A stretch of 64,000 nucleotides of DNA from positions 2,914,001 to 2,978,000 of the forward strand of contig CAWGOF010000003.1 in assembly GCA_963824225.1 (NCBI GenBank), written 5' to 3'. The translations under genes and the position numbers were made by a program. This DNA is from CAWGOF01 sp963824225 (lineage in GTDB: Bacteria; Acidobacteriota; Polarisedimenticolia; Polarisedimenticolales; Polarisedimenticolaceae). Numbering within the stretch: position 1 is the first letter of the stretch; each line of letters begins with the position of its first letter. Below the pieces are notes generated by a model that was not told the DNA's origin, searched no databases, and saw only the letters and a program-made list of their open reading frames with translations. Below are positions 49,955-59,222 of the stretch, piece after piece.

Positions 49955-50803
49955 TCAGCGCGCTTTGCGAGCCCTCGGCGCGCTGGCGCCGCGACTCTTC
50001 GCGGCGGTGGCGCGGGCGGGCTTGCGGTCGGCGCCGCCCGCCAGGCTCTTCTTGAGCGCCTCCATCAGGTCGATGACCTGGGCCCGGGGCTCCTCGACCG
50101 GCTCGGCGCGGATCTCGTGGCCCTCGACCTTGCGCTCGATCGCCCCGAGCATGCGCTTCTTGACCTCGTCCTCGTAGGCTTCCGGACGGAAGCTGTCGGA
50201 CACGCCCTGATCGATGATCTGCAGGGCGAGCTTGAGCTCGGGATCCTTGATCTGGGCGTCACCGAGCGGGATCTCGTCGATCGCCCGTACCTCGTCGGCG
50301 TAGCGCAGCTGCTGCATCACGAGGCCGTCTTCGACCGGCCGCAGCAGCACCAGGTACTGCTTGCCGCGCGCGGCGAACTTCGCGAGCGCCGAGCGCCCGC
50401 TCTTCTTGAGCGCCGTGGCCAGGAGCTTGTACGCTCGATCGCCGCCCTTGTCCGGTCCGAGGTAGAAGCTCGTGTCGAAGTAGATCGGATCGACCTTCGA
50501 CGTCGGCAGGAACTCGGTGATCTCGATCGTCTGCGTCGGTCGCTCCTGGAGCGCCTTCAATTCTTCGTCCGAGAACAGCACGTACTGGCCCTTGGCGAAC
50601 TCGTAGCCCTTGGCCATGTCCGAGCGCTCGACGATCGTCCCGTCCTGCGGGCAGACGTACTGCTGCTTCAACCGCGAGCCGCACGCCTTGTGCACCAGGT
50701 GGAAGTGCACGCCCGACGACGACTCGCCGGACGAGTAGAGCTTGGCCGGGATCGAGACGAGACCGAACGAGATCGTGGCCGAGGAAATCGCGCGCGCGCC
50801 CAT
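49955..50803 (-). CDS. ku: Ku protein of bacterial non-homologous end joining
   Basis: 282 residues. Starts MGARAISSATISFGLVSIPA, the highly conserved Ku N-terminus, with KLYSS and the beta-barrel segments FHLVHKACGSRLKQQY and YVLFSDEELKAL. The C-terminal tail (KPARATAAKSRGASAPRARK) is Lys/Arg/Ala-rich, as in DNA-binding extensions of other bacterial Ku proteins. Ku forms a dimer ring on DNA ends and recruits LigD. The ATG at 50803 faces the GTG of ligD across 48 bases, the usual shared-promoter arrangement. Confidence 0.96.
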   Translation of the reverse strand: MGARAISSATISFGLVSIPAKLYSSGESSSGVHFHLVHKACGSRLKQQYVCPQDGTIVERSDMAKGYEFAKGQYVLFSDEELKALQERPTQTIEITEFLPTSKVDPIYFDTSFYLGPDKGGDRAYKLLATALKKSGRSALAKFAARGKQYLVLLRPVEDGLVMQQLRYADEVRAIDEIPLGDAQIKDPELKLALQIIDQGVSDSFRPEAYEDEVKKRMLGAIERKVEGHEIRAEPVEEPRAQVIDLMEALKKSLAGGADRKPARATAAKSRGASAPRARKAR

Positions 50804-50851
50804 AGCGAAATCGTAACATAGTTCGTCGCAAGCACTTGCACAACGGCGACC
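50804..50851. promoter_or_regulatory. Shared promoter region between ku and ligD
   Basis: 48 bases between divergent starts, much AT-richer than the neighbourhood (AAATCGTAACATAG). Holds the dyad GCAAG-CA-CTTGC (50828-50839), a possible operator that could control both repair genes together. Confidence 0.5.
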
Positions 50852-53402
50852 GTGGCGAAGAAGCAACGAAAGTCGAGCGACAGCCTGTCCGCGTATCGCG
50901 GCAAGCGCTCGGCCGAACACACGACCGAGCCGTTCCGTTCCGCTCCGGCGTCGCATGCGCGCACCGGACTGTTCGTCGTGCAGAAGCATGCCGCGCGCGC
51001 GATGCACTACGACTTCCGCCTCGAGCTCGACGGCGTGCTGCTGTCGTGGGCCGTTCCCAAGGGTCCGTCGCTCGATCCGTCGCAGAAGCGCTTGGCGGTC
51101 CACGTCGAGGACCATCCGCTCGACTACGCCGACTTCGAGGGGGTGATCCCGGAAGGCAACTACGGCGCGGGGGCGGTGATCGTGTGGGACATCGGCCGCT
51201 GGGAGGCGGTCGAGGAGCCACGCGCCGGAATGGTGAACGGCAAGCTGCTGTTCGATCTGTTCGGCTACAAGCTGCGTGGCCGCTGGACGATCTTTCGCAC
51301 GAAGGGTGGCGGCGACGGCCGGCAGTGGCTGATGGTCAAGAAGCCCGACGCCGCGGCGAGCACGACCGCGCCCCCCGAGCAGTCGGTGCGCTCGGGCCGT
51401 ACCGTCGAGGAGCTGCGCGACGGGATCGACGGCGCGGCGGGGCTGCGCAGGAAGATCGCCCGGCGCAAGCTCCCTGCGTGGCCCAGGTCGGGCCCGCCCG
51501 AGCCGATGCTGGCCCAGCCGCGCGAGACGCCGTTCTCCCGTCCGGGCTGGCTGTTCGAGATCAAGTACGACGGCTACCGCCTGTTCGGCGTGCGCGACGA
51601 AGACAAGGTCCAGCTTCGGTACCGCCGCGGGAGCGACTCGACCGCCGCGTTTCCCGAAGTCGCGGACGCGCTGCGCGCGCTGCCGCACGAGCAGCTCGTC
51701 ATCGACGGCGAGCTCGTGGCGCTCGACGAGGCGGGGCATCCGAGCTTCGAGCGGCTGCAGCAGCGCGTGCACCTGAAGCGCAGCGACGAGATCCGGCGCG
51801 CCGCGTTCGCGAACCCGGTGACCTACTTCGTGTTCGACTTCCTGGCGTTCGAGGGTGCGGATCTGCGCACACTGCCGCTCGTCGAGCGCAAGGCGCTGCT
51901 GCGTGAGTTGCTCCCTCCCGCCGGCCCGCTGCGGTTCTGCGACCACATCGAGGAGCAGGGCGAGGCGATGTACGACGCCGCGCAGCGCATGGGCCTCGAG
52001 GGGATCGTCGGCAAGCGCGCGGACTCGCCGTACCGCCCGGGTCGATCCGACGCGTGGATCAAGGTCCGCGCCGATCGAGTCGGCGACTTCGCCGTCGTGG
52101 GCTACAGCCCGCCCGAGGGCTCGCGGTCGGGGTTCGGTGCGCTGCACCTTGCCGTGTGCGACGGCGACACGCTGCGCTACGCCGGGCGCGTCGGCAGCGG
52201 GTTCACCGGCGACGATCTGAGCCGCCTGCACGCGGCGCTCGACGCGGAGCGGCGGCGCGATCCGCCGTGTGTCGGCGAAGTGCCGAAGGGCCGGGGCCAC
52301 GTGTGGGTCGAGCCGCGCCACGTCGTCGAGGTGCGATACAAGGAGAGGACGAACGCCGGTCAGCTGCGGCAGCCGGTGTTCCTGCGCGAGCGCGACCGAC
52401 AAGTCGGTCGAGGATTGCGAGCGCCAGGACTCGCCGACGTCCGAGCCACCGCCTCCGCCGCCCGAGCCCGCGGCGATCGAGCCCGCCGCGCACGAGGTCA
52501 CGGTCACGAACCCGAAGAAGGTGTTCTGGCCCGACGAGGGGTACACGAAGGGCGACCTCGTCCAGTACTACCGATCGATCGCTCCGTGGCTCCTGCCGTA
52601 CCTCGCGGACCGCCCGCTCGTGCTCACGCGCTACCCCGATGGCATCCAGGGCAAGAGCTTCTTCCAGAAGGATGCGCCGGGTTTCGTGCCCGACTGGATC
52701 CGCACCGAGCGCATGTGGAGCGAGCACGCCCAGCGCGAGATCGCGTACTTCGTGTGCGAGAGCGAGCCCGGGCTCGCGTACCTCGCGAACCTCGGGACGA
52801 TCCCGCTGCACCTGTGGTCGAGCCGCGTCGCGGCGCTCCAGCACCCCGGACTGGTGCATCCTCGATCTCGATCCGAAGAGCGCTCCGTTCGTGCACGTGA
52901 TCGAGATCGCCCGCGCCGATGCGCGCGCTGTGCGACGAGATCGGCCTGCCGAGCTTCGTCAAGACGAGCGGCTCGACCGGACTGCACGTGCTGCTGCCGC
53001 TCGACGGTCGGATGACGTACGATCAGTCGCGGCGCCTCGGCGAGATCCTGGCGCGCGTGATCGTCGCAGCGTCTGCCGAAGATCGCGACGATCGTGCGCT
53101 CGCCCGCGCTGCGGCGCGGCCGCGTGTACGTCGACTACGTCCAGAACGGGCACGGCCGGCTGCTCGTCGCGCCGTTCAGCGTCCGCGCGCTCCCCGGCGC
53201 GCCGGTATCGATGCCCCTCGAGTGGACCGAGGTGCGAGACGGGCTCGACATCCGGGCGTTCACGATCGCCAACGCGCTCGAGCGGATGAATCGGCTGGGC
53301 CACGATCCGCTGGCTCCGGTGCTCGCCGCTCAGCGGCCCAAGCTCGACACCGTCCTGGCGACGCTGGCGAAGAAGCTGGGCCCCGGGCCACCGAGCCTGT
53401 AG
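50852..53402 (+). CDS. ligD: ATP-dependent DNA ligase D (phosphoesterase-ligase-polymerase), frameshifted
   Basis: Domain order is 3'-phosphoesterase (HAARAMHYDFRLELDG, GVIPEGNYGAGAV), then ATP-dependent ligase with the adenylated lysine in FEIKYDGYR (near residue 235) and GIVGKRADSPYRPG, then primase-polymerase (KKVFWPDEGYTKGDLVQYYR, PLVLTRYPDGIQGKSFFQ, ILDLDPKSAPF, GSTGLHVLLPL). It processes and seals breaks held by Ku. The frame is lost at about 52396 (an extra C in GAC-C-GAC), 52856 (extra G after CCCC), 52918 and 53073 (an extra T). With those repaired it is a full-length LigD of about 850 residues, so I treat the indels as probable consensus errors. GTG start. Confidence 0.9.
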
Positions 53403-53454
53403 GGCAGATACCCGATTCACCGGAGACCCGGTGCTTCCGCGTCTTGCGGCGCGG

Positions 53455-53464
53455 TTTCTACAAA
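53455..53464 (+). promoter_or_regulatory. Shared motif TTTCTACAAA, copy 2
   Basis: Second identical copy, 52 bases after the ligD stop and about 335 bases upstream of the metallothionein-like gene. See copies at 24143 and 60731. Confidence 0.35.
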
Positions 53465-53502
53465 CGAGACGACGACGCATGCCGTCGGCAGATCGACGGC
53501 CG

Positions 53503-53625
53503 TCAGCAGTCGACGTGCCCCAGAAGCCAGAACGCGAGGATGAACACGAGGATCGTCGACAGACATCCACCGCCGAGCTTCCACGCCGCCACGCCGGCGA
53601 GCAGGCCACGCAATGGTCCGCGCAT
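53503..53625 (-). CDS. Tiny single-helix membrane protein
   Basis: 40 residues from the ATG at 53625, with AAGGAG ribosome site 8 bases upstream. One hydrophobic helix (GGGCLSTILVFILAFWLLGH) preceded by GLLAGVAAWKLGGG. The compact 'AxAWKxGGGCxxTILxFxLxxWLLG' pattern looks like a conserved small hypothetical of proteobacteria and relatives. Function unknown. Confidence 0.65.
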   Translation of the reverse strand: MRGPLRGLLAGVAAWKLGGGCLSTILVFILAFWLLGHVDC

Positions 53626-53644
53626 CGAAGTCTCCTTGCTCGAT

Positions 53645-53702
53645 GGGGTCAGGTCTCTGGTTCTCGCGTCGGGGCTGACGTCGGGAAACGAGACCTGACC
53701 CC
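53645..53702. repeat. REP-like palindrome, copy 1
   Basis: GGGGTCAGGTCTC (53645-53657) and GAGACCTGACCCC (53690-53702) are perfect inverted copies around a 32-base centre. The same 13-mer pair occurs at 61458-61489. This GGGTCAGGTC-type terminus is known from extragenic palindromes mobilised by IS200-like Y1 transposases; no transposase is in the window. Confidence 0.7.
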
Positions 53703-53799
53703 GTGCTCCACGATCCGCCTCGCAAGACGCGTGCCGATCGATCCCTGGCACGGCGGTTGCGGTCGCCCGAGGAGGATGCCCGAGCGACGAGGAGGGACG

Positions 53800-54060
53800 A
53801 TGGGTCTCTGCGAAGTCTGTGGCAACGAGTACGACAAGACGTTCGAGGTTCACACCGCGGACGGACGGCTGCACGTGTTCGACAGCTTCGAGTGCGCGGC
53901 CCACGAGCTAGCCCCGCGCTGCGCCCACTGTGGATGCACGATCCTGGGTCACGGGATCGAGTCGCAGGGTACGTTCTACTGCTGCGCGCAGTGCGCCAAG
54001 CGCGCGGGCGTCTCGGGGGCGCGCGATCGCGTGGAGCCGGGCCAGCAGGCGGCGAGCTGA
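53800..54060 (+). CDS. Metallothionein-like Cys-rich metal-binding protein
   Basis: 86 residues from the ATG at 53800 with GGAGGGACG upstream (the open frame continues upstream without a proper start). Cysteines: GLCEVCGNEY, FECAAHELAPRCAHCGCTI, FYCCAQCAKRAG, plus histidines near (HVFD, HCGC). The 'CAHCGC...YCC..CA' spacing resembles bacterial metallothioneins of the SmtA type. Likely binds zinc or other soft metals in the cytoplasm. Regulatory site not recognised. Confidence 0.78.
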   Translation: MGLCEVCGNEYDKTFEVHTADGRLHVFDSFECAAHELAPRCAHCGCTILGHGIESQGTFYCCAQCAKRAGVSGARDRVEPGQQAAS

Positions 54061-54123
54061 TCCGCCGGTCGACCTCCGGGGCCGCGGGGTATCATCCCCG
54101 GCGGCTCGGGGAGGCCGTCGCGC

Positions 54124-55371
54124 TTGTCCACGAGATCGAGGCTCTACGGATGGGGCGTGCTGCTCGTGGCCGCGGCCGCGATGGTCGGCACGCTACCCGG
54201 CCGGACGCAGGGTCTCGGTCTGATCACCGAGCCGCTCCTCGCCGAGCTGGGAATCGACCGCATCCGCTACGCGCAGCTGAACCTGTGGGCCACGATCGCC
54301 GGCGCGCTCGGTGCGATCGGGATCGGTCGCGTCATCGACCGGCTGGGGAGCCGCGTCGCCCTGACCGCCGTCGCGCTCGCGCTCGGTGCGACCGTGTGCG
54401 CGATGAGCGGGGCCGCGTCGTTCCCGGTCCTGGCCCTGGGCCTGCTGCTCTCGCGCGCGCTCGGACAGAGCGCGCTCTCGGTCGCTAGCCTGACGCTCGT
54501 CGGTCGATGGTTCTCCCGACGCATCGAGCCGGCGATGGCGGCGTACAGCATCGCGCTCAGCATCGGCTTCATGGTGGCGTTTCCCGCGGTCGGTGCCCTC
54601 GTCCAGAGCGCTGGTTGGCGCCCGGCGTGGCTCCTTGTGGGGATCGCGCTCCTCGTCGTTCTCGCGCCGCTGTCGTGGTGCATCGTCCGGCGCGAGCCCG
54701 AGCGTGACGGTCTAGCCGACCGAGCTCCGACGTCCGACGACGTCGAGGGCTACACGTGGATCGCCGCGCTGCGCACGCCGGCGTTCTGGATCTTCGCCAC
54801 AGGCGCCGCGCTCTACGGTCTCGTGGCCTCGGGGATCGGCCTGTTCAACGAGTCGATCCTCGCCGAGCGCGGGTTCGGACCCCAGGTGTACTACGGCAGC
54901 CTGGCCGTGACCGCCGTCAGCGCGCTCGTCGGCAACTTCGGCGGTGGATGGCTCGCCGGACGTGCGGCGCAGAGCCGGCTGATGTCGGCCGCACTCGGAA
55001 TCCTGGCCCTGGGCCTGATCGTTCTGCCGCACATCACCGCGCTGGCCCACGTGATGGCGTGGGCCACGATGATGGGTCTCGGCGGCGGAATGGTGATGGT
55101 GTCGTTCTTCAGCGTCTGGCCGCGGCTCTACGGCCGGCGAGAGCTCGGACGCATTCAGGGGGCAGCGCAGGCGTTGACCGTGCTGGCGTCGGCCGTCGGG
55201 CCGTTGCTCCTGGCCTGGTGCGTCGATCGCACGGGGAGCTACGCCTGGATGTTCCGGATGCTGGCGGCGCTCGTCGGTCTCACGGCGGTCGCCACGTTGA
55301 TCGCCCCGGTCCCGCCCGAGGTCCCGCTCGCCGTACCGGACGCGCCGGGCGAGCAGGAAAGTCGCGCCTGA
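54124..55371 (+). CDS. MFS transporter
   Basis: 415 residues from TTG at 54124. Twelve membrane helices can be drawn. The MFS loop-2/3 motif is GRVIDRLGSRVALT, and GGGWLAGRAAQSRLM is its counterpart between helices 8 and 9. Helix 4-5 (SLTLVGRWFSRRIEPAMAAY) resembles the nitrate/oxalate-type and monocarboxylate-type branches, which carry 'GRWFxxRRGxA' there. Substrate unknown. The following small membrane-protein gene starts 5 bases after its stop, so they form one operon. Confidence 0.88.
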   Translation: MSTRSRLYGWGVLLVAAAAMVGTLPGRTQGLGLITEPLLAELGIDRIRYAQLNLWATIAGALGAIGIGRVIDRLGSRVALTAVALALGATVCAMSGAASFPVLALGLLLSRALGQSALSVASLTLVGRWFSRRIEPAMAAYSIALSIGFMVAFPAVGALVQSAGWRPAWLLVGIALLVVLAPLSWCIVRREPERDGLADRAPTSDDVEGYTWIAALRTPAFWIFATGAALYGLVASGIGLFNESILAERGFGPQVYYGSLAVTAVSALVGNFGGGWLAGRAAQSRLMSAALGILALGLIVLPHITALAHVMAWATMMGLGGGMVMVSFFSVWPRLYGRRELGRIQGAAQALTVLASAVGPLLLAWCVDRTGSYAWMFRMLAALVGLTAVATLIAPVPPEVPLAVPDAPGEQESRA

Positions 55372-55376
55372 GCTCG

Positions 55377-55853
55377 GTGCTGCAGCTGACGATCTGGTGC
55401 GCGCTCGTGTGCTTCGCCGCGGCGGAGAGCGGCAAGCGCGGCGTGCGGCTCGGTCGAGCCGCGGTGTGGATCGGCCCGCTGTCTGCCGTCGGGGTCGCGC
55501 TGCTCGTCGCGCACATCGCTTTCGCGTTCCACCTGCGCTACGGCTGGAGTCACGAGGCGGCTGTGCGCGAGACGGCGCGCCAGACGGCGGAGACGTTCGG
55601 CCTCGACTGGGGCGGCGGTGTGTACGTCAACTACCTGTTCGCGCTCGTCTGGGCCGTCGACGCCTGGTCGTGGCACGCGCGCCCGGGCCGCGCCGCGTCG
55701 CGATCGACAGCGTTGCGTTGGGCGCTCCGGGCGTTCTATCTCACGATGGTGTTCAACGGGGCCGTCGTGTTCGTTTCCGGAGCGCGGCGCGCGCTGGGCG
55801 TGCTGCTCACGCTGTGGCTCGCCTGGTCGTGGCGGTCGATCCGATCGCGGTGA
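55377..55853 (+). CDS. Small membrane protein in operon with the MFS carrier
   Basis: About 158 residues from GTG at 55377. Four to five hydrophobic helices (LQLTIWCALVCFAAA, AAVWIGPLSAVGVALLVAH, YVNYLFALVWAVDAWSW, AFYLTMVFNGAVVFVSGA, LGVLLTLWLAWSW). No recognisable family. The 5-base gap to the transporter suggests coupled expression; it may be an accessory membrane subunit. Confidence 0.65.
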   Translation: MLQLTIWCALVCFAAAESGKRGVRLGRAAVWIGPLSAVGVALLVAHIAFAFHLRYGWSHEAAVRETARQTAETFGLDWGGGVYVNYLFALVWAVDAWSWHARPGRAASRSTALRWALRAFYLTMVFNGAVVFVSGARRALGVLLTLWLAWSWRSIRSR

Positions 55854-55861
55854 GCTTCGTC

Positions 55862-57517
55862 TCAGGCGCGAGGCTGGGGTCCGGGCGGCACGGCCAGCGG
55901 GGCGCCGGCCGAGATCGGCGAGCAGCAGGCGTGGATCGCGGCGAGTAGCTCCGCACCCCGCCCGTCCTTGGTCAGATACGCCGAGGCGCCGGCCCGCAGC
56001 ATCGCTTCGGCGAACTCGCTGCCGTCGTGCATCGACAGGCCGATGACGTGGATCTGCCCCAGCTCGCGCTTGATCTCGCGCGTGGCCGTGATGCCGTCGG
56101 TCTTCGGCATGTGGATGTCCATGAGCACGACGTCGGGATGCAGCGCCCGCGCGAGCATGATCGCCTCGTCGCCGTGCGCGGCCTCCCCGACGACCTCGAG
56201 CTCGGGATCTTCCATCAGCAGGCGGCGCAGACCTTCGCGCACCGTGGCGTGGTCGTCGGCCAGGAGAACGCGGATCCTGCCGGGCGCCGACACCGAGGCC
56301 GGTGGCAGGGGCGGCGCATGGATCGCATGCGGCAGGCTGAGGGTGATGCGAGTGCCCTGGGGGCCGGACTCGATCTCGCATCGTCCGCCGATGTTGCTCA
56401 GCTGCTCGCGCACGGCGAACAGCCCGAACGCGTTCGCGCTCTCCAGGGACATCGGGGCCGCCGGATCGAAGCCTCGCCCGGCGTCGGCGACCGTGAGGAA
56501 GAACTCCCCACCGCGGTCCCGGACCTGGACCACGGCCCGATCGACCTGCGAGTGCTTCAGCACGTTGAACAGCAGCTCGCGCACGCTCTGGAACAGGAGG
56601 ACCGCCTGGTCCTCTTCCGGCACGAAGGTTTCTTCCAGGTCGAGATCGACCCGCAGCCCGTGCCGTCCCATGCGCTGACCGAGCCAGCGCAACCCCGCAT
56701 ACAGGCCGGCCTGATACAGCACGGTCGGGCTCAGATCGGCGACCATGCTGCGGCAGTACCCGATGCACTCGGTCAGCGCGTTGTTCGCCTCCTCGAGCAG
56801 CGCGCGCTGATCCGCGCCTCTCGTGCGCATCGATCGGTCGATAGCCATGCGGCACACGACGAGGTTCTGGGCCAGGTAGTCGTGCAGCTCGGAGGCCAGG
56901 CGGTGCCGCTCGCGCTGCTCGGCCAGGACGAGCTTGGCCGTCAAAGACCGTAGGCGCACCGCCAGCCCCTCGGCTTCGGTCGTGCGCTCGGCGATCATCT
57001 GCTGGCTGCGCTTGTGCTCGCTCAGATCGGTCACGACCATGAAGACCAGCGGGATCCCTCCCGAGGTCAGGTCGGAGACCGCGACGGTGACCGGGACGTC
57101 GACGCCGTCCCGCGCGGTGAGCAACAGCTCGCCCCGGCTCTCCCCGGGGCTGCTCTGGCGCAGCAGGTCGTCGAGGATCGGCCGGACCCCCGGCGTGACG
57201 ACGTCGTGGAACGAGGTGAGCGCAAGCTCGTCCGCCGGCGCGCGCAGCATCTCGGCCAGCCGGCGGTTGGCGTACAGCACGACGCCGTCCGCGGACAGGA
57301 GCGTCGCTCCTTCCTGCATCCGCTCGATCATCGACCGATACGGCGGGTCGGCACCCGACAGCGTGTACACCCGGTCTCCGGTGCCGTCCGCGACCACGAA
57401 CGCATCGACGCCGCCGCTACGGATCGCATGGACCGTCTGCTCGGGCTCGTCGAGCCGCGCCCGCAGCTCGGCGATCTCGGCCAGGACCTCGTCGCGTGTC
57501 CGCGGATCCGCGCCCAT
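55862..57517 (-). CDS. Hybrid histidine kinase (PAS - HisKA_3 - ATPase - receiver)
   Basis: 551 residues. Residues about 60-165 form a PAS domain (MQEGATLLSADGVVLYANRRLAEML). The histidine box is RHRLASELHDYLAQN with H212, of the NarX/DegS (HisKA_3) type; the ATP-binding part has NVLKHSQVD and ADAGRGFDP. A receiver follows (about 418-530: VLLADDHATVREGLRRLL, phospho-acceptor Asp in VVLMDIHMPKTDG, conserved Lys in AYLTKDG). There is no DNA-binding output. No membrane helix, so a cytoplasmic sensor. Starts 3 bases after the kaiC'-'kaiB frame: in many bacteria a kaiC-kaiB pair is followed by such a kinase, which suits an ancestral KaiBC signalling unit. Confidence 0.9.
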   Translation of the reverse strand: MGADPRTRDEVLAEIAELRARLDEPEQTVHAIRSGGVDAFVVADGTGDRVYTLSGADPPYRSMIERMQEGATLLSADGVVLYANRRLAEMLRAPADELALTSFHDVVTPGVRPILDDLLRQSSPGESRGELLLTARDGVDVPVTVAVSDLTSGGIPLVFMVVTDLSEHKRSQQMIAERTTEAEGLAVRLRSLTAKLVLAEQRERHRLASELHDYLAQNLVVCRMAIDRSMRTRGADQRALLEEANNALTECIGYCRSMVADLSPTVLYQAGLYAGLRWLGQRMGRHGLRVDLDLEETFVPEEDQAVLLFQSVRELLFNVLKHSQVDRAVVQVRDRGGEFFLTVADAGRGFDPAAPMSLESANAFGLFAVREQLSNIGGRCEIESGPQGTRITLSLPHAIHAPPLPPASVSAPGRIRVLLADDHATVREGLRRLLMEDPELEVVGEAAHGDEAIMLARALHPDVVLMDIHMPKTDGITATREIKRELGQIHVIGLSMHDGSEFAEAMLRAGASAYLTKDGRGAELLAAIHACCSPISAGAPLAVPPGPQPRA

Positions 57518-57520
57518 CGC

Positions 57521-57844
57521 TCAGGGCCCCGGGCGCAGATCGATGCCCACGAGGACGCGCTCGGTATTCGACAGATCGCCGATGATCTTGCGGATCGGCG
57601 GCGGCAGCATCCGGACGAGCGTGGGGATGGCGACGATCTGGTCGGTCCGGGCGCGTTGCGGCGACTCGAGGAGGTCGATGATCTCGATCGTGTAGCGCTC
57701 GAGCATGCCGGCCGAGCCGCATACCAGCGTCGGTCGGCCGGTCGGCAATCCGCCGCCCGTGATCTCGTCGACCCCCGGGTTGCCCAACGAGGTCTTCGAA
57801 ATCGTCTTGCCGCCCGGATGGAGTAGGGCCGAGAGCTTGGTCAT
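57521..57844 (-). pseudogene. kaiB: Fused remnant of kaiC (N-terminus) and kaiB (C-terminus)
   Basis: 107 codons from ATG 57844. Residues 1-46 match the start of KaiC: GGKTISKTSLGNPGVDEITG, then GGLPTGRPTLVCGSAG, where the ATP-binding loop would follow with GSGKT. From residue 47 the sequence is the second half of KaiB: ERYTIEIIDLLESPQRART, DQIVAIPTLVRMLPPPIR and GDLSNTERVLVGIDLRP. So about 450 residues of KaiC and the first half of KaiB are absent and the two ends are joined in frame at about 57706. No KaiC ATPase is possible; the KaiB part lacks its first beta-alpha unit. A real deletion or an assembly collapse. Upstream a 24-base dyad may be an operator. Confidence 0.75.
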
Positions 57845-57902
57845 CGATGAAGGGGTCCCGTCGTGCTCGACCCGAGGACTATCGCAGCTTGACGGCATCC
57901 TG

Positions 57903-57926
57903 GATACCCGGTGATCACCTGGTATC
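57903..57926. promoter_or_regulatory. 24-base near-perfect palindrome upstream of the kai remnant
   Basis: GATACC-C-GGTGATCACC-T-GGTATC: 22 of 24 bases pair symmetrically. It lies about 60 bases upstream of the kai-remnant start and between it and the oxidoreductase gene. Such length and symmetry point to an operator for a dimeric or tetrameric regulator rather than a terminator. Confidence 0.6.
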
Positions 57927-57958
57927 GACATCCGGGTTGACCCTACCCACGCGCCGGC

Positions 57959-59107
57959 TCACTCGTCGATGGTCGGCGGCGCGGCGTGGACGAGCTCGGG
58001 CTTGCGCACCGGCGGCTTGTGGACCTCCTGATCCATCGACGGTCGAGCGTCGCGGTCGAAATCGGCGAGCCGGACCGGACCTCCGACCTCGGCCGACCGG
58101 TAGAGCGCGCGGATGACGCGCACATCGGCCAGCCCTTCCTCTCCGGACGGCTCGGGATCCTTGCCATCGAGGATGCAGTCGGAGAACGTGCCCAGCTCGG
58201 GACCGAACTGATCCCGCTTGGGGAACGCCCGCGTGCGCGTCCGGCCCTTGATCGTCAGATGGTGCTCGAGCTCGGCTGCGTATTCGTAGGCCGGGTCGAC
58301 GCGCAGGTGGCCCTCGGTGCCGACCACCCGGTACGACGAGATGTCGGCCGCGCCGAAGCTGCTCGTGAACGACGCCAGTCGGTCATCCGGAAAGCGCAGG
58401 ATCGCGCTCGTCATCTCGTCGACCTCGGCGAACCGCTCGTCTCCGTTGTTCGCGCTGAACGCCGCGACCTCGATCGGCTCGGCGCGGAAGATGTACCGCG
58501 CCGCGTTGATGCAGTAGATGCCGATGTCGTACAGCGTTCCGCCGCCCAGGTCCCGCTGCAGTCGAATGTCGCCGTCCTTGACCTGCATCGTGAACACGGA
58601 GTGGAACGACCGTAGCTCGCCGAGCTTTCCCGATTGGGCGATCTCGACGGCCTTGAGGTTCGCTTCCTCGAAATGCAGGCGGTAGGCGACCATCAGCTTC
58701 ACCCGATGCTCGGCCGCGGCCTCGATCATCTGCTCGCAATCCGCCTCGGTGACCGCGAGCGGCTTCTCGCACAGCACGTGGATCCCGGCCCGGCAGGCGG
58801 CGATCGTGTAGTCGCGATGCATGCTGTTGGGTAGCGCGATGTAGACCGCGTCGACGTTGCCGCTCTCCAGGCACTCGCCGTACTGCTCGTAGGAATAGGT
58901 TGCCGGGACCTTGTACTTCTGACTCAGCTTCTTGAGCTTCGTCGGGTCGTCCGAGACGAGCGCGACGAGCTTCGAATTCCGCGTGCGGGCGAACGCGGGA
59001 AGCACCGCGATCTGCGCGATGTACCCCAGACCGACCACCGCGTACCGGACCTTCCTACCGTCGTCCGAGGGTGCGCGCTTCGTCGATTTCCTTGCTGTCG
59101 TCGCCAC
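57959..59107 (-). CDS. Gfo/Idh/MocA-family NAD(P)-dependent oxidoreductase
   Basis: 382 residues. Rossmann motif VRYAVVGLGYIAQIAVLPAF (residues about 20-39); the signature CEKPLAVTEADCEQM holds the conserved EKP lysine; the C-terminal alpha/beta domain has DIGIYCINAARYIF. Family members oxidise or reduce sugars such as glucose, inositol or glucose-fructose. The N-terminus (ATTARKSTKRAPSDD) has no signal. It is upstream of the kai remnant and histidine kinase on the same strand, separated by 114 bases. Confidence 0.92.
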   Translation of the reverse strand: MATTARKSTKRAPSDDGRKVRYAVVGLGYIAQIAVLPAFARTRNSKLVALVSDDPTKLKKLSQKYKVPATYSYEQYGECLESGNVDAVYIALPNSMHRDYTIAACRAGIHVLCEKPLAVTEADCEQMIEAAAEHRVKLMVAYRLHFEEANLKAVEIAQSGKLGELRSFHSVFTMQVKDGDIRLQRDLGGGTLYDIGIYCINAARYIFRAEPIEVAAFSANNGDERFAEVDEMTSAILRFPDDRLASFTSSFGAADISSYRVVGTEGHLRVDPAYEYAAELEHHLTIKGRTRTRAFPKRDQFGPELGTFSDCILDGKDPEPSGEEGLADVRVIRALYRSAEVGGPVRLADFDRDARPSMDQEVHKPPVRKPELVHAAPPTIDE

Positions 59108-59222
59108 TGCCGTTCCCTCCCATCGGTTGCAGCAACTTTCTGATTGCGGGCCATGGCATGGATCTGGCTACTTCACGGAGCGGGTCTTCAACGGGTGAAG
59201 GACCATTCAACGGAGACGCACC

